A stretch of 64,000 nucleotides of DNA from AC-56 sp963702195 (GCA_963702195.1 OY969725.1:868001-932000); one strand, 5' to 3'. Counted from the first letter of the stretch, positions 15,811-24,720 are shown. Translations and numbers: made by a program. Notes: generated by a model not told the origin, from the sequence alone.

Positions 15811-16350
15811 CGCGCCAAGCGCACGACCAGCGGCAGCACGACGCGCTGCACGGGCGGCGGGGGCGAGCACATCACCGTTTCGTCGCGGAAGCGATAGGCG
15901 AACTTCGCGATCCACATCGCGCCCTTCCAGCTGGTCGGCAGGTTCCGGGCGTTGAAGAGGCCCTCCTCGGCCGCCCTTGACGCCTCGGTCAGGAACTCCT
16001 CCAGGCGGCCGCCCGGGATGACCTTGCTCTTCCCGTAGACGGGGCTCCCGCTCTCGTTCTTCAGTTCGTGCCGCGTGTTCGGCGGGACACGAACGGGCCC
16101 GTCCTCGGGTCGCAGGTCGTGCCAGGTCCCGTCGAGCTTCACCATTGCTGTGCCCTCGACGATCTCCCAGTGCTCCTCAAGCGAGGGGTGGAAGTGCTCG
16201 GGCAGGTGCCCGCCCGTCCTCGAACCAGGTGTGGACCCAGATGTGGCCGTCGCCGTGCTCGAACGCGAACGCGACGTGGTGGATCGGATCGCGGACCTTC
16301 TCCAGTTGAGCCGCTCCCTTGGTACTCGGCGTCGTCGTGGTCGTGCTCAT
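15807..16350 (-). pseudogene. Cupin gene broken by a one-base frameshift
   Basis: The coding sequence begins at ATG 16350 after AGGTAGGAG and reads normally through HHVAFAFEHGDGHIWVHTWF. It then leaves frame at a G run (plus-strand C run 16213-16215) and hits a stop after about 63 codons. If one G is removed there, the frame continues as DGGHLPEHFHPSLEEHWEIV, the expected cupin motif 1, and on to the stop at 15807 for about 180 residues. The downstream half has its own ATG at 16145 (112 residues) but lacks motif 1. A sequencing or assembly error in the G run is the main alternative to a true pseudogene. Confidence 0.75.
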
Positions 16351-16379
16351 CTCCTACCTCCACCGTCGATTGCCGACAC

Positions 16380-16407
16380 GGTAGCATTTAAGTTACCCTC
16401 CAGTAAC
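16380..16407. promoter_or_regulatory. Operator between cupin and TetR genes
   Basis: Two overlapping dyads are present: GGTAGC with GTTACC (six-base spacer ATTTAA) and GTTAC with GTAAC (six-base spacer). They cover a TACCCT -10 element (16394-16399) and end one base before the TetR start. This is the usual position for a TetR autorepressor that also controls the divergent gene. Confidence 0.55.
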
Positions 16408-16408
16408 C

Positions 16409-17020
16409 ATGCGTGCGATCGAAGGGCGAGAGCGCCGCCGGCTGCCCGTCACCGAGCGCCGGGAGCTGATCGTCGAGGCCGCTGGACGGCTCTTCGGCGA
16501 GCGGGGCTACGACGGGACCCGGCTCGATGAGATCGCGACGGCGGCGGGGGTCACGAAGCCGATCCTCTACCGCCACTTCGACTCCAAGCGGGACCTCTAC
16601 CTGGCGCTGCTCGCCCGCCACCGGGCCGACCTGACGAGCTTCGCCGGCGTCGTTCCCACTGAGGGCTCGCTGCGCGACCGGCTTCGCGCGGTGCTGGAGA
16701 TCTGGCTTGCCTATGTCGAGGCCCACGCCTACGCGTGGCGGATGCTGTTGCGGGACACCGGGGGCGGCCCCGACGTCCAGGCCTACCGGCAGCAGGTTCA
16801 GGACAGAGCCCGGGCCGTCCTCGTGGACATGATCCGGTCGCTCACCGAGCTCCCGATCCCGGATCGCGAGCTCGAGGCCGTGGCCGAGCTGCTGCGGAGC
16901 GGGATGGCATCGCTCGTGCTCTGGTGGATGGACAACCCCGGCACCCCGCGCGAGGTGCTGATCGACGCGATCAGCCGTGTCTGGATCGGTCTGGCCGCCG
17001 CCGGCGACCTCGAGGCTTGA
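16409..17020 (+). CDS. TetR-family transcriptional regulator
   Basis: A 203-residue TetR-type repressor. The HTH occupies about residues 20 to 65 (GTRLDEIATAAGVTKPILYR is the recognition region) and is followed by an all-helical ligand-binding domain with several Trp and Tyr residues. The start lies directly after the operator, with no ribosome binding site and a TACCCT -10 element nine bases upstream, so the transcript has almost no leader. It faces the broken cupin gene, which is the natural candidate target. Confidence 0.88.
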   Translation: MRAIEGRERRRLPVTERRELIVEAAGRLFGERGYDGTRLDEIATAAGVTKPILYRHFDSKRDLYLALLARHRADLTSFAGVVPTEGSLRDRLRAVLEIWLAYVEAHAYAWRMLLRDTGGGPDVQAYRQQVQDRARAVLVDMIRSLTELPIPDRELEAVAELLRSGMASLVLWWMDNPGTPREVLIDAISRVWIGLAAAGDLEA

Positions 17021-17109
17021 TGCTCAACCGCTGAGCCGCGGCTACGATGGCGCCCTCGGGCTCAGGGACGAGGCCCGCGAAGCCAACCAGCAAGCAGGAA
17101 AGGACCACC

Positions 17110-17409
17110 ATGCACGTTGCCGAGTTCACCCTTCATCCGAAGCCCGGACACTTCGACCAGGTGGCCGAGATCTACTCCGAGTTCGCCGCCGAGTTCCTGA
17201 GCGAGCATCCGGCGCTCGAGACGGTCCTGATCCTCGGCGACGAGGCCGCCGGCGTCGTGCGAGGCATCGGGGTGTTCGCCGACCGCGACTCCGCGGACGC
17301 GGTGAACAGCGACCCCGAGTTCGCCTCCTTCAACGACGCGGTCACGCCCCTCCTGGCGGAGGCGTCGGAGCGGGTCGAGCTCAACCTGCTCCACCTCTAC
17401 ACGAAGTAG
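17110..17409 (+). CDS. Antibiotic biosynthesis monooxygenase-type small protein
   Basis: A 99-residue dimeric alpha-beta barrel protein resembling the ABM/Dabb superfamily: HVAEFTLHPKPGHFDQVAEI at the N-terminus and the pattern of strand, helix and strand throughout. Such proteins act as small cofactor-free oxygenases or bind ligands. AAAGGACC before ATG 17110 serves as ribosome binding site. It stands between the TetR gene and a secreted peptidase with short gaps and may belong to the TetR transcription unit. Confidence 0.65.
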   Translation: MHVAEFTLHPKPGHFDQVAEIYSEFAAEFLSEHPALETVLILGDEAAGVVRGIGVFADRDSADAVNSDPEFASFNDAVTPLLAEASERVELNLLHLYTK

Positions 17410-17438
17410 GGGCGACCGCGCGCGAGAGGGATCGCGCC

Positions 17439-18878
17439 ATGCGATCGAGCGGCATCGCTGCCGCCGCGGCGCTCGTCGCCGTGCTCGCCGTCGGCCTGGC
17501 GGCATGCGGCGGGGGTGGTGGTGATTCGAGCGCGCCGAGCTACTCGGTGCCCCATGTGAAGCTCAGCGACCTGCATCCGTGCCGGCATGTCAACCACCCG
17601 ACGCGGATGCGCTGCGGGAACATCAAGCTGCCGTTCGAGCGCAAGGACCCCTCGCTCGGCAAGACCAAGATCGCGTTCGCGGTCCGGCCGCGGGACGAGT
17701 CCAGCAAGCCGTCGCAGGGCGCGATCTTCGCCGTGGAGGGCGGGCCAGGCTACGGCAGCTCGCGAACCGCGGGCACGTACCGGAAGCTCTTCGGCCCGCT
17801 GCTTGAGCGCCGTGAGCTGGTCAGCGTGGACATGCGCGGTACGGGCGACTCGGACGCGCTCGATTGCCCGGGGCTCCAGCGCGGGAGCGCACCGGACTGG
17901 ATCGCCTTCCCCAACTGCGCTCGCAAGCTCGGCCCGCGCTTCGGCTCCTACCGGACCTCTGCCGCAGCCGACGACATCGACGACGTTCGCCGCGCGCTCG
18001 GCTACGACAAGATCACCCTCTACGGTGACTCGTACGGGACCTTCCTCTCCCAGTCGTACGCCTTCCGCCACCCGGACACCCTGAACGCGCTGGTGCTGGA
18101 CTCGGCGTATCCGGTGCGCGGGGAGAGCGCCTGGTATCCGAGCATCATCTCGACGGGGGTGCGCTCGATGTCGATCTCGTGCCGGCGCTCGCCCAAGTGC
18201 TCGGGCAGCGCCAGGAAGCGCCTCGCGAAGCTGGTCCACTTCCTCCGCGACAACAATCGGGGAGTTGGGCCGCTGGTCGACGCCCTGGGCGGCGCCGGGT
18301 ACAACCCGCCCGCGACGTATCTGCGGATCGACCGCGCGGGAACCGATCTGCGCCATGGCCACTCGCTGCCGTGGAAGCGGCTGATCGCCGAGGCAAAGCT
18401 CGGCCACGGACACGTGGAGCACTACTCCGCCATGGACGAGGACGTCGTGAGCTGCAACGACTACCCCTTGCTCTGGCCCAAGGACGCCTCGGAGGCGCAG
18501 CGCCGGATGGACCTCGAGCACGCCGCTCGCAGCTACAGCAACCCGGCGCTGAAGCCGTTCTCGGCGACCGACGTCGGGGTCTCGTCGAGCACGCTCTACC
18601 AGTACTGCATCACGGCGCCCCGCCCGTCGTCGCTGTACGAGCCGCCGGTCTCGCCGGGCGAGAAGCCCACGAAGGCGCCCGTGCTGGTGGTCTCCGGCGA
18701 GCTCGACAACGTGACCACGCCGTACGAGGGAACGCTGACGGCGAAGGAGTTCCCGCACTCTCGCCACTACATCGCCACGGGCGCCGGTCACGTCGCCGAC
18801 CTCTACACCCCCCGCCACTCGAAGGCCGGGATGAAGACCCGCCACTTCCTGCACCACGTCTACGAACACGGCGGTTGA
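17439..18878 (+). CDS. Secreted alpha/beta-hydrolase, tripeptidyl aminopeptidase type
   Basis: A 479-residue exported lipoprotein-like enzyme; the signal peptide ends in LAAC (about residue 25). GGPGYGSS near residue 105 is the oxyanion region, GDSYGTFLSQ near 203 carries the nucleophile Ser, SGELDNVTTP near 425 the Asp, and GAGHVAD near 450 the His. This set is typical of the prolyl/tripeptidyl aminopeptidases (S33) of actinobacteria, with a C-terminal TAP-like domain. It probably releases short peptides outside the cell for uptake. The stop overlaps the TTG start of the next gene (TTGA). Confidence 0.85.
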   Translation: MRSSGIAAAAALVAVLAVGLAACGGGGGDSSAPSYSVPHVKLSDLHPCRHVNHPTRMRCGNIKLPFERKDPSLGKTKIAFAVRPRDESSKPSQGAIFAVEGGPGYGSSRTAGTYRKLFGPLLERRELVSVDMRGTGDSDALDCPGLQRGSAPDWIAFPNCARKLGPRFGSYRTSAAADDIDDVRRALGYDKITLYGDSYGTFLSQSYAFRHPDTLNALVLDSAYPVRGESAWYPSIISTGVRSMSISCRRSPKCSGSARKRLAKLVHFLRDNNRGVGPLVDALGGAGYNPPATYLRIDRAGTDLRHGHSLPWKRLIAEAKLGHGHVEHYSAMDEDVVSCNDYPLLWPKDASEAQRRMDLEHAARSYSNPALKPFSATDVGVSSSTLYQYCITAPRPSSLYEPPVSPGEKPTKAPVLVVSGELDNVTTPYEGTLTAKEFPHSRHYIATGAGHVADLYTPRHSKAGMKTRHFLHHVYEHGG

Positions 18879-19723
18879 GCCAGGGCGAGCTCGACATTCG
18901 GCGCATGGAGCCGGGCGACCTCGAGCTCGCGCTCGACTGGGCGGCGGGGGAGGGATGGAACCCGGGCCGTGGAGACGCGCTCGCGTTCCGGGAGGCGGAC
19001 CCCGACGGCCTGCTGATGGGATTCCTGGACGGCGAGCCCGTCGCCGCGATCGCCTGCCCCCGCTACGACGACGATTTCGGCTTCGTGGGCCTCTACCTCG
19101 TCCGCCGCGACATGCGCGGCCGCGGGCTCGGCCTGAGCTTGTGGGGCGCCGGTCACGACCAGCTCGGCGAGCGGACGTCGGGCCTCGACGCGGTCGTGGC
19201 CCAGGTTTCGAACTACGAGCGGTCGGGGTACCGCGTCGAGGGCCATACCCACCGGCACATGGGCCTGGGAGCGGGCGAGCCGCCTGCCACCGCGCTGGCC
19301 GGGATCGACGAGGTGTCGTGGGAGGAGCTCCTGGCGTTCGACGCCCGGGCGTTTCCGGCCGCGCGCGAGCCGTTCTTGCGGGCGTGGACGGCGCAGCCGG
19401 ATGTTCGCGCCCTGGCGCTCGTTCGGGACGGCTCGGTAGCCGGTTATGGGGTGATCCGGCCGTGCCGGGAAGGCCACAAGGTCGGGCCCCTCTTCGGCGT
19501 CGACCGGCCCGCGGCGGAGGCGATCCTCGACGGCCTGATCGTGGATCTTGCGCCCCGGCACCGATGGTGGATCGATGCGCCGGACACGAATCCGCCGGCC
19601 GTTGAGCTGGCGCGCGAGCGCGGGCTCGAACCGGTCTTCACGACCGCCCGGATGTACCGCGGCGACCCGCCCGCCTACGAGCGCGAGCTCGTCTTCGGCG
19701 TCACGACGCTCGAGCTCGGATAA
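18875..19723 (+). CDS. Tandem GNAT acetyltransferase
   Basis: A 282-residue protein made of two GNAT-like halves. The first has DIRRMEPGDLELAL as strand one and RRDMRGRGLGLSLW near residue 80, the acetyl-CoA pyrophosphate loop (R/Q-x-x-G-x-G/A). The second, from about residue 150, has ALVRDGSVAGYGVIR and a degenerate loop. TTG 18875 overlaps the upstream stop and keeps the first strand; ATG 18905 would cut it. The substrate is unknown. The overlap implies translational coupling with the peptidase gene. Confidence 0.75.
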   Translation: MSQGELDIRRMEPGDLELALDWAAGEGWNPGRGDALAFREADPDGLLMGFLDGEPVAAIACPRYDDDFGFVGLYLVRRDMRGRGLGLSLWGAGHDQLGERTSGLDAVVAQVSNYERSGYRVEGHTHRHMGLGAGEPPATALAGIDEVSWEELLAFDARAFPAAREPFLRAWTAQPDVRALALVRDGSVAGYGVIRPCREGHKVGPLFGVDRPAAEAILDGLIVDLAPRHRWWIDAPDTNPPAVELARERGLEPVFTTARMYRGDPPAYERELVFGVTTLELG

Positions 19724-19740
19724 GCCGGGTTCAGCCCGGC
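19724..19740. terminator. Short hairpin between convergent genes
   Basis: GCCGGG and CCCGGC form a six-pair stem with a five-base loop directly after the GNAT stop and before the kup stop. It may terminate both convergent transcripts. There is no T tract. Confidence 0.35.
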
Positions 19741-19744
19741 GCCC

Positions 19745-21688
19745 TCAGATCCGGACCTGCTCGCCCATGATCACGGTGCGGCTCTCGGACAGGCGGAAGT
19801 ACTCGATGGGGCTGGCGGCGTTGTGCCAGAGCGCCAGGAACAGCCCCTTGCGCAGTCCCCGCAACCCCGGGGCGCCGGTGCGCACGAGGACGGTCCGGGA
19901 GACGAAATAGGAGGCCTCGTCGAGGTCGATCCTGCCTTTCAGGAGGCCCCCCTCGTCGGCCAGGCGAAGCGTCGCGGGGATGTCGATCTCGTCGTGGTAG
20001 CCGAGGCGCGCGGTGATCAGACAGATGCCGTCCGCAGGATTGCCGAGCTCGTCCGCCTCCAGTCGCTCGGGCTCGGGCACGTGCGGAATCCGTTCGATCG
20101 CGATCGTCATCACGATCACCTCCTCGTGCAGAACGTGATTGTGCTCGAGGTTCGCGCGGAGCGCCAGCGGCGCCATGCGCACGTCGGCGTTCAGGTACAC
20201 GCCGACGCCGGGAACCCGCGGGACCGGCGGCGTGGCGTCCTTGACCTTTGCGATGAAGTCCCCGAGGCTGCCCTCCTTCTCGCTGCGCTTCCGAGCGACG
20301 ATCTCCCTGCCGCGCCGCCAGGTGACCATGACGACGAACACGCACGCGGCGATCACGAGCGGGACCCACCCGCCGTGAAGGACCTTGGTGAGGGTGGAGG
20401 TGAAGAACGCCACCTCGAAGGTTCCGAACACGATCGCGCCGAGTGCGACGAGCGCCCGGCGAGTCCGCCAGAGCAGGTGCGCCACGGCTAGGAACAGGGT
20501 CGTGTTGAGGACGAAGGTCCCGGTGACGGCCACGCCGTAGGCGGACCCCAGGGCAGTCGAGGATCCGAAACCGACGACGAGCGCGATGACGGCGGCGAAC
20601 AGCACCCAGTTGACTCCCGGCGCGTAGATCCGGCCCTCGTGGCGGCGGGAGGTGTGGCGGATCGTCATCCGCGGGAGGAAGCCGAGCTGCATGGCCTGGC
20701 GGGTGACGCTGAACGCTCCCGAGACGACCGCCTGCGAGGCGATCACCGTGGCCACGGTCGCGAGGATCACCATCGGCAGCTGCGCCCACTGGGGCGAGAG
20801 CAGGTAGAAGGGGCTGGAGATCGCGCTGGGGGACTCGAGTAGCAGCGCGGCCTGTCCCAGATAGTTGAGGATCAGGGCCGGGAAGACGACGAAGAACCAC
20901 GCCCGGCGGATCGGCGAGCGCCCGAACTGGCCCATGTCCGCATAGAGGGCCTCGGCGCCGGTGACCGTGAGCACCACGGAGCCCAGGGCGATGAAGGCGA
21001 CGCCCGGATGGTTCGCGAAGAACTCGACGCCGTAGCTCGGCAGGAGCGCCTTGAAGACCTCGGGGTGGGGAGCGATCTTCCCGAGTCCGAGGATGGCGAT
21101 CACCGTGAACCAGATCGCCATCACCGGGCCGAAGAGCCTCCCGACGAGCCCGGTCCCGAAGCGCTGAATCGCGAACAGTGCGACGAGCACCGCGACCGTG
21201 ATCGGGACTACGAGGTCTCCGATGCTCGGGGTCGCGACCTTGAGTCCCTCGACCGCCGAAAGCACCGAGATCGCCGGCGTGATCACACCGTCGCCATAGA
21301 ACAGGGAAGCGCCCAGGATCCCGAGCGTGATCAACACGAACTTCGCGCGTGCCGTATTGAACTTGGCGCCCTGAAGGAGCGCCGTGAGGGCCATGATTCC
21401 GCCCTCGCCGCCGTTGTCAGCGCGCATCACGAAGGTGACGTACTTGATCGAGACCTCGATCGTGATCGTCCAGAACACGAGGGAGACGACTCCGTAGACG
21501 TCCGCGGAGGTCGTCGACACCGCGTGGTTGTCGGCCGTGAAGACCGTCTGCAGCGCGTAGAGCGGGCTCGTGCCGATGTCGCCGAACACGACCCCGAGCG
21601 CTCCGAGGGCGAGCGCGGCGAGACCCGTCCGCGCCGCCGATCCGCCCCCGCTGGGCTCGCGTTCGGCGCGGGTGCGCGGCTCGGGCAC
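19745..21688 (-). CDS. kup: Potassium uptake transporter Kup
   Basis: A 647-residue KUP/HAK/KT potassium-proton symporter, of the usual bacterial length. The N-terminal 430 residues hold about 12 membrane helices, with the family motifs GVVFGDIGTSPLYALQ (about residues 33 to 48), NGGEGGIMALTAL and FYGDGVITPAISVLSA; the C-terminal third is cytosolic. The gene starts at GTG 21688, six bases after TAGCCT (21695-21700), with no ribosome binding site, so it looks leaderless. It is divergent from the reductase/desaturase operon. Confidence 0.95.
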   Translation of the reverse strand: MPEPRTRAEREPSGGGSAARTGLAALALGALGVVFGDIGTSPLYALQTVFTADNHAVSTTSADVYGVVSLVFWTITIEVSIKYVTFVMRADNGGEGGIMALTALLQGAKFNTARAKFVLITLGILGASLFYGDGVITPAISVLSAVEGLKVATPSIGDLVVPITVAVLVALFAIQRFGTGLVGRLFGPVMAIWFTVIAILGLGKIAPHPEVFKALLPSYGVEFFANHPGVAFIALGSVVLTVTGAEALYADMGQFGRSPIRRAWFFVVFPALILNYLGQAALLLESPSAISSPFYLLSPQWAQLPMVILATVATVIASQAVVSGAFSVTRQAMQLGFLPRMTIRHTSRRHEGRIYAPGVNWVLFAAVIALVVGFGSSTALGSAYGVAVTGTFVLNTTLFLAVAHLLWRTRRALVALGAIVFGTFEVAFFTSTLTKVLHGGWVPLVIAACVFVVMVTWRRGREIVARKRSEKEGSLGDFIAKVKDATPPVPRVPGVGVYLNADVRMAPLALRANLEHNHVLHEEVIVMTIAIERIPHVPEPERLEADELGNPADGICLITARLGYHDEIDIPATLRLADEGGLLKGRIDLDEASYFVSRTVLVRTGAPGLRGLRKGLFLALWHNAASPIEYFRLSESRTVIMGEQVRI

Positions 21689-21791
21689 CGGCGCAGGCTA
21701 TCCGCGGACGCCCCCGGTAGCCAGAGGGTTCGCGGGTAGCCCCCAAGTGCCGTGTGTGACGACAACCGCGTTTCTTTACATCAAAACGTGG

Positions 21792-21807
21792 TACATAGAC
21801 GTATGTA
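21792..21807. promoter_or_regulatory. Palindrome upstream of the reductase/desaturase operon
   Basis: TACATA-GACG-TATGTA is a perfect dyad in an AT-rich stretch 23 bases before the ATG at 21830; wider flanks TTACAT and ATGTAA extend it. It is placed as an operator over the promoter. Desaturase operons of this type are known to be controlled by TetR-family repressors responsive to acyl-CoA; which regulator acts here is not visible. Confidence 0.5.
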
Positions 21808-21829
21808 ATGTTCGGTGAAGGGGAGACGC

Positions 21830-22924
21830 ATGGCTGAGGTCGGCGCCGCGCCAAAGGTCCCGCAGCTACAGCGAAAGGCGCTGAACGCTGCCCGTTTCCT
21901 GTTCACCCCGCTGCTTCCCGACGACTATCTGGAGTTGATCAACCCGCTCTGGTCCACCCGTGAGCTCCGCGGCCGGATCGAGCGGATCGAGCGCGAGACG
22001 CCGGACGCGGTCACGGTCCTGATTCGCCCGGGCTACGAGTGGCCGGGCCACAAGCCCGGGCAGTACACGCGCGTCGGGGTGGTGGTCGACGGGGTCTTCC
22101 ACTGGCGCGCGTACTCGCTCACCTCGGAACCCGGACGTCCCGACCGGCTGATCAGCATCACACCCAAGCTGGTCGACTCCGGGAAGGTTTCGCCGTATCT
22201 CGTCAAGCGGGCCAGGCCCGGGGACGTCGTCCGTCTCGGCGGCGTGGAGGGCAGCTTCGTGATGCCGGACCCGACGCCCGAGAAGGCGCTGTTCCTCAGC
22301 GCCGGCAGCGGCATCACCCCGATCATGAGCATGATCCGCGATCTCGATCGGCGCAGGGCGGACACGGATTGCGTCCACGTCCACTCCGCCCGCACTGCGG
22401 AGGGCGTCATCTTCGGCGAGCAGCTCGAGCGCCTCGAGGCTCGCAACGACCGCTACCGCGTGACGATGCGACTCACGGGCGAGGAGAAGCGGATCAAGCC
22501 GGAGGAGCTCGATGACCTCTGCCCCGACTGGCGCGAGCGCGAGGCCTTTCTCTCGGGCCCCGGGGATCTGCTCGATGCCATGACCGAGCACTGGGAGCGC
22601 GAGGGAGACAGCGACCTCCTCCACATGGAGCGGTTCCAGCCGAAGCTCGCGCTCATCGAGGACGGCGAGGGCGGCCGCATCACGTTTGCCGCCAGCGGTT
22701 GCGAGACCACCGCCGAGGGGGGCACGCCGATCCTCGTCGCCGGGGAGGAGGCCGGACTGGAGCTGCCCTTCGGGTGCCGGGAGGGCATCTGCCACACCTG
22801 CATCGGAAAGCTTTGCTCCGGGAAGGTTCGCGACCTGCGAAACGGGAAGGTATTCGGGGCAGAGGGCGAGATGGTCCAAACCTGCATCAACGCCCCCGAG
22901 GGCCCAGTGGAGATCGAGTTGTGA
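21830..22924 (+). CDS. Ferredoxin-NADPH reductase partner of a desaturase
   Basis: A 364-residue iron-sulfur flavoprotein. An FAD-binding barrel (RAYSLTSEPG near residue 95) and an NAD(P)H domain (SAGSGITPIMSMIRDL near 155) precede a C-terminal plant-type [2Fe-2S] ferredoxin domain with FGCREGICHTCIGKL near residue 314 and a fourth Cys near 346. This layout matches Rv3230c of Mycobacterium tuberculosis, which passes electrons to the desaturase DesA3. AAGGGGAG precedes ATG 21830. The desaturase gene follows 26 bases later. Confidence 0.9.
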   Translation: MAEVGAAPKVPQLQRKALNAARFLFTPLLPDDYLELINPLWSTRELRGRIERIERETPDAVTVLIRPGYEWPGHKPGQYTRVGVVVDGVFHWRAYSLTSEPGRPDRLISITPKLVDSGKVSPYLVKRARPGDVVRLGGVEGSFVMPDPTPEKALFLSAGSGITPIMSMIRDLDRRRADTDCVHVHSARTAEGVIFGEQLERLEARNDRYRVTMRLTGEEKRIKPEELDDLCPDWREREAFLSGPGDLLDAMTEHWEREGDSDLLHMERFQPKLALIEDGEGGRITFAASGCETTAEGGTPILVAGEEAGLELPFGCREGICHTCIGKLCSGKVRDLRNGKVFGAEGEMVQTCINAPEGPVEIEL

Positions 22925-22950
22925 CCACCCAACGACCGAAGGAGGAGGAC

Positions 22951-24312
22951 GTGACGACCACCGAGACCGAGAGCCCGCTGGCTCATCTGACTCCGCAGCA
23001 GATCGACGAGCTCGAGGCGGAGTTCAACGCCATCCACGACGAGGTCTTCTCGGAGCTCGGCGATCGCGATCGCAAATACATCGAGAGCATGATCGAGATG
23101 CACCGGCGTCTCGGCGTGATGGGCAGGGCGCTGCTGGTTGCCTCGCGCTTGCGGCCGGCGTGGGTGGCCGGTACCGCCACGCTCTCGCTGGCAAAGATCC
23201 TGGAGAACATGGAGATCGGCCACAACGTCATGCACGGCCAGTGGGACTGGATGAACGACCCGCAGATCCACTCCTCGACCTGGGACTGGGACACGGCGTC
23301 CACCGCCGAGGCCTGGAAGCACTCCCACAACTACATCCACCACACCTACACGAACATCCGCGGCAAGGACAAGGACCTGGGCTACGAGATCATGCGGATC
23401 GACCCCCACCAGAAGTGGCATCCGGTCTACCTCCTGCAGCCGCTCTACAACCTGGCGCTGATGGCCTTCTTCGAGTGGGGCGTGGCTGTCCACGACCTCG
23501 ACATCGAGGCGATCCGGTCGGGCGAGAAGTCGAAGAAGCAGCTGGTGAAGGAGCTCAAGGGGATCTGGGGCAAGGCACGCCTGCAGATCGCCAAGGACTA
23601 CATCGCGTGGCCGCTGATCAGTGCGGTGGCCAATGCCGCGGTTGAGGGTGCTCTGGCCGCCCGCCGGCCCAGCTCCCGAAGGGAGCGGTTGCGCAGAAGG
23701 ACGCGAGGCGTCGTCGCGCGCGCCCGGCGGGGGAAGCGGCGCGGTCGCGGGGGGGAGGTCGCCCTGCGGGCGTTCCAGGCCGGACGGGAGTCGTTCAAGT
23801 CCACTCTCTGGGCCAACTTCACGGCGAACATCGTCCGCAACCTGTGGGCTCACGCGATCATCTTCTGCGGGCACTTCCCGGACCAGACGTACACGTTCAG
23901 CCAGGAGGAGGTCTCCGACGAGACGCGGGGCGCCTGGTACGTGCGCCAGCTCGTCGGCGCGGCCAACATCGAGGGCAGCCCGCTGTTCCACGTGATCAGC
24001 GGCAACCTCGGCTACCAGGTGGAGCACCACCTGTATCCCGACATGCCGAGCACGCGCTACGCGGAGATCGCGCCGCGGGTCAAGGAGATCTGCGAGCGCT
24101 ACGACCTGCCGTATAACTCCGGCCCGTTCCTCCAGCAGGTGGGGATGGTGAACCGCACCATCCTCCGCCTCGCGTTCCCGGGCGGGGGACCGCGGCCGAA
24201 GCCGGGCCCGTACCAGGGGGATGACGGTGCGGACGTGGATGCCGCATCGAACGTGCATGCCGCCTCGAACGGCCGGCCCACCGAGGCGCAGGCGGTGGCG
24301 AGCGCGGGCTAG
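22951..24312 (+). CDS. Membrane acyl-CoA desaturase (DesA3-like) with basic insertion
   Basis: A 453-residue di-iron membrane desaturase. The three histidine boxes are HNVMH (about residue 91), HSHNYIHH (about 124) and YQVEHHLYPDMP (about 355). Electrons should come from the reductase encoded directly upstream. GTG 22951 is preferred because AAGGAGGAGG precedes it; a GTG at 22921 overlapping the reductase stop is the alternative. Relative to the family as I know it, an Arg-rich stretch of about 40 residues (about 230 to 280, containing RRERLRRRTRG and RRGKRRGRGG) interrupts a cytosolic loop. The C-terminus overlaps the convergent membrane gene by four bases. Confidence 0.9.
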   Translation: MTTTETESPLAHLTPQQIDELEAEFNAIHDEVFSELGDRDRKYIESMIEMHRRLGVMGRALLVASRLRPAWVAGTATLSLAKILENMEIGHNVMHGQWDWMNDPQIHSSTWDWDTASTAEAWKHSHNYIHHTYTNIRGKDKDLGYEIMRIDPHQKWHPVYLLQPLYNLALMAFFEWGVAVHDLDIEAIRSGEKSKKQLVKELKGIWGKARLQIAKDYIAWPLISAVANAAVEGALAARRPSSRRERLRRRTRGVVARARRGKRRGRGGEVALRAFQAGRESFKSTLWANFTANIVRNLWAHAIIFCGHFPDQTYTFSQEEVSDETRGAWYVRQLVGAANIEGSPLFHVISGNLGYQVEHHLYPDMPSTRYAEIAPRVKEICERYDLPYNSGPFLQQVGMVNRTILRLAFPGGGPRPKPGPYQGDDGADVDAASNVHAASNGRPTEAQAVASAG

Positions 24313-24674
24313 CCGGTAGGCGAAGTCGAAGGCGCCGGGGAGGGCCGGTCGCGGAACACGACGAAGCCGAGGGCGGCGATGGCGAGGCCAATCAGCGTCG
24401 CGATCCCCCGCTCGTCCACTGCCTGGAACGCCGCTTGGCCCAGGGCGTGGGCCAGGACCACGATGCACGCCGTGATCGCCGTGGTGAAGAGGGCGTACTC
24501 GATCGCAAGCAGGGCGAATGAGCACGCCGCGGCGATCGTCAGGATGGCCGCGTTGACGACCGCGCCCCGCCCGATGAGCTCGGCCACGCCGACGGGAAGG
24601 GCGACCAGCAGGCCGCGCCGCAGCGCCGGGAGCGGAGCGTCCCGCAGCCTCCAGTTTCCTGGAATCAGAGGCAT
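24309..24674 (-). CDS. Short FUSC-like membrane protein, internally deleted paralog
   Basis: The 121 residues match the two ends of the neighbouring 348-residue protein: the N-terminus LIPGNWRLRDAPLPALRRGL aligns with LIPESWRLGG and its following residues, and from residue about 35 the sequence jumps to the C-terminal part (LLAIEYALFTTAITACIVVL against LLIEYALFTFAITTYIVTL). About 225 residues of the middle are missing. It retains about four membrane helices. ATG 24674 follows TAGGTT (24680-24685) by five bases, a leaderless arrangement. Whether it is functional or a decayed tandem copy is open. Confidence 0.65.
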   Translation of the reverse strand: MPLIPGNWRLRDAPLPALRRGLLVALPVGVAELIGRGAVVNAAILTIAAACSFALLAIEYALFTTAITACIVVLAHALGQAAFQAVDERGIATLIGLAIAALGFVVFRDRPSPAPSTSPTG

Positions 24675-24720
24675 GGCCAAACCTATTGCGATCGACGACG
24701 GCGGTGGCTGGATGGCGCCG

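Noticed and set aside
23640..23800. Double frameshift as explanation of the Arg-rich desaturase segment
   Set aside because: Neither of the other two frames gives desaturase-like sequence there, so an in-frame insertion is simpler.
22453..24525. Open frame of 690 codons antisense to the reductase and desaturase
   Set aside because: Shadow frame; the opposite strand carries ferredoxin and desaturase motifs.
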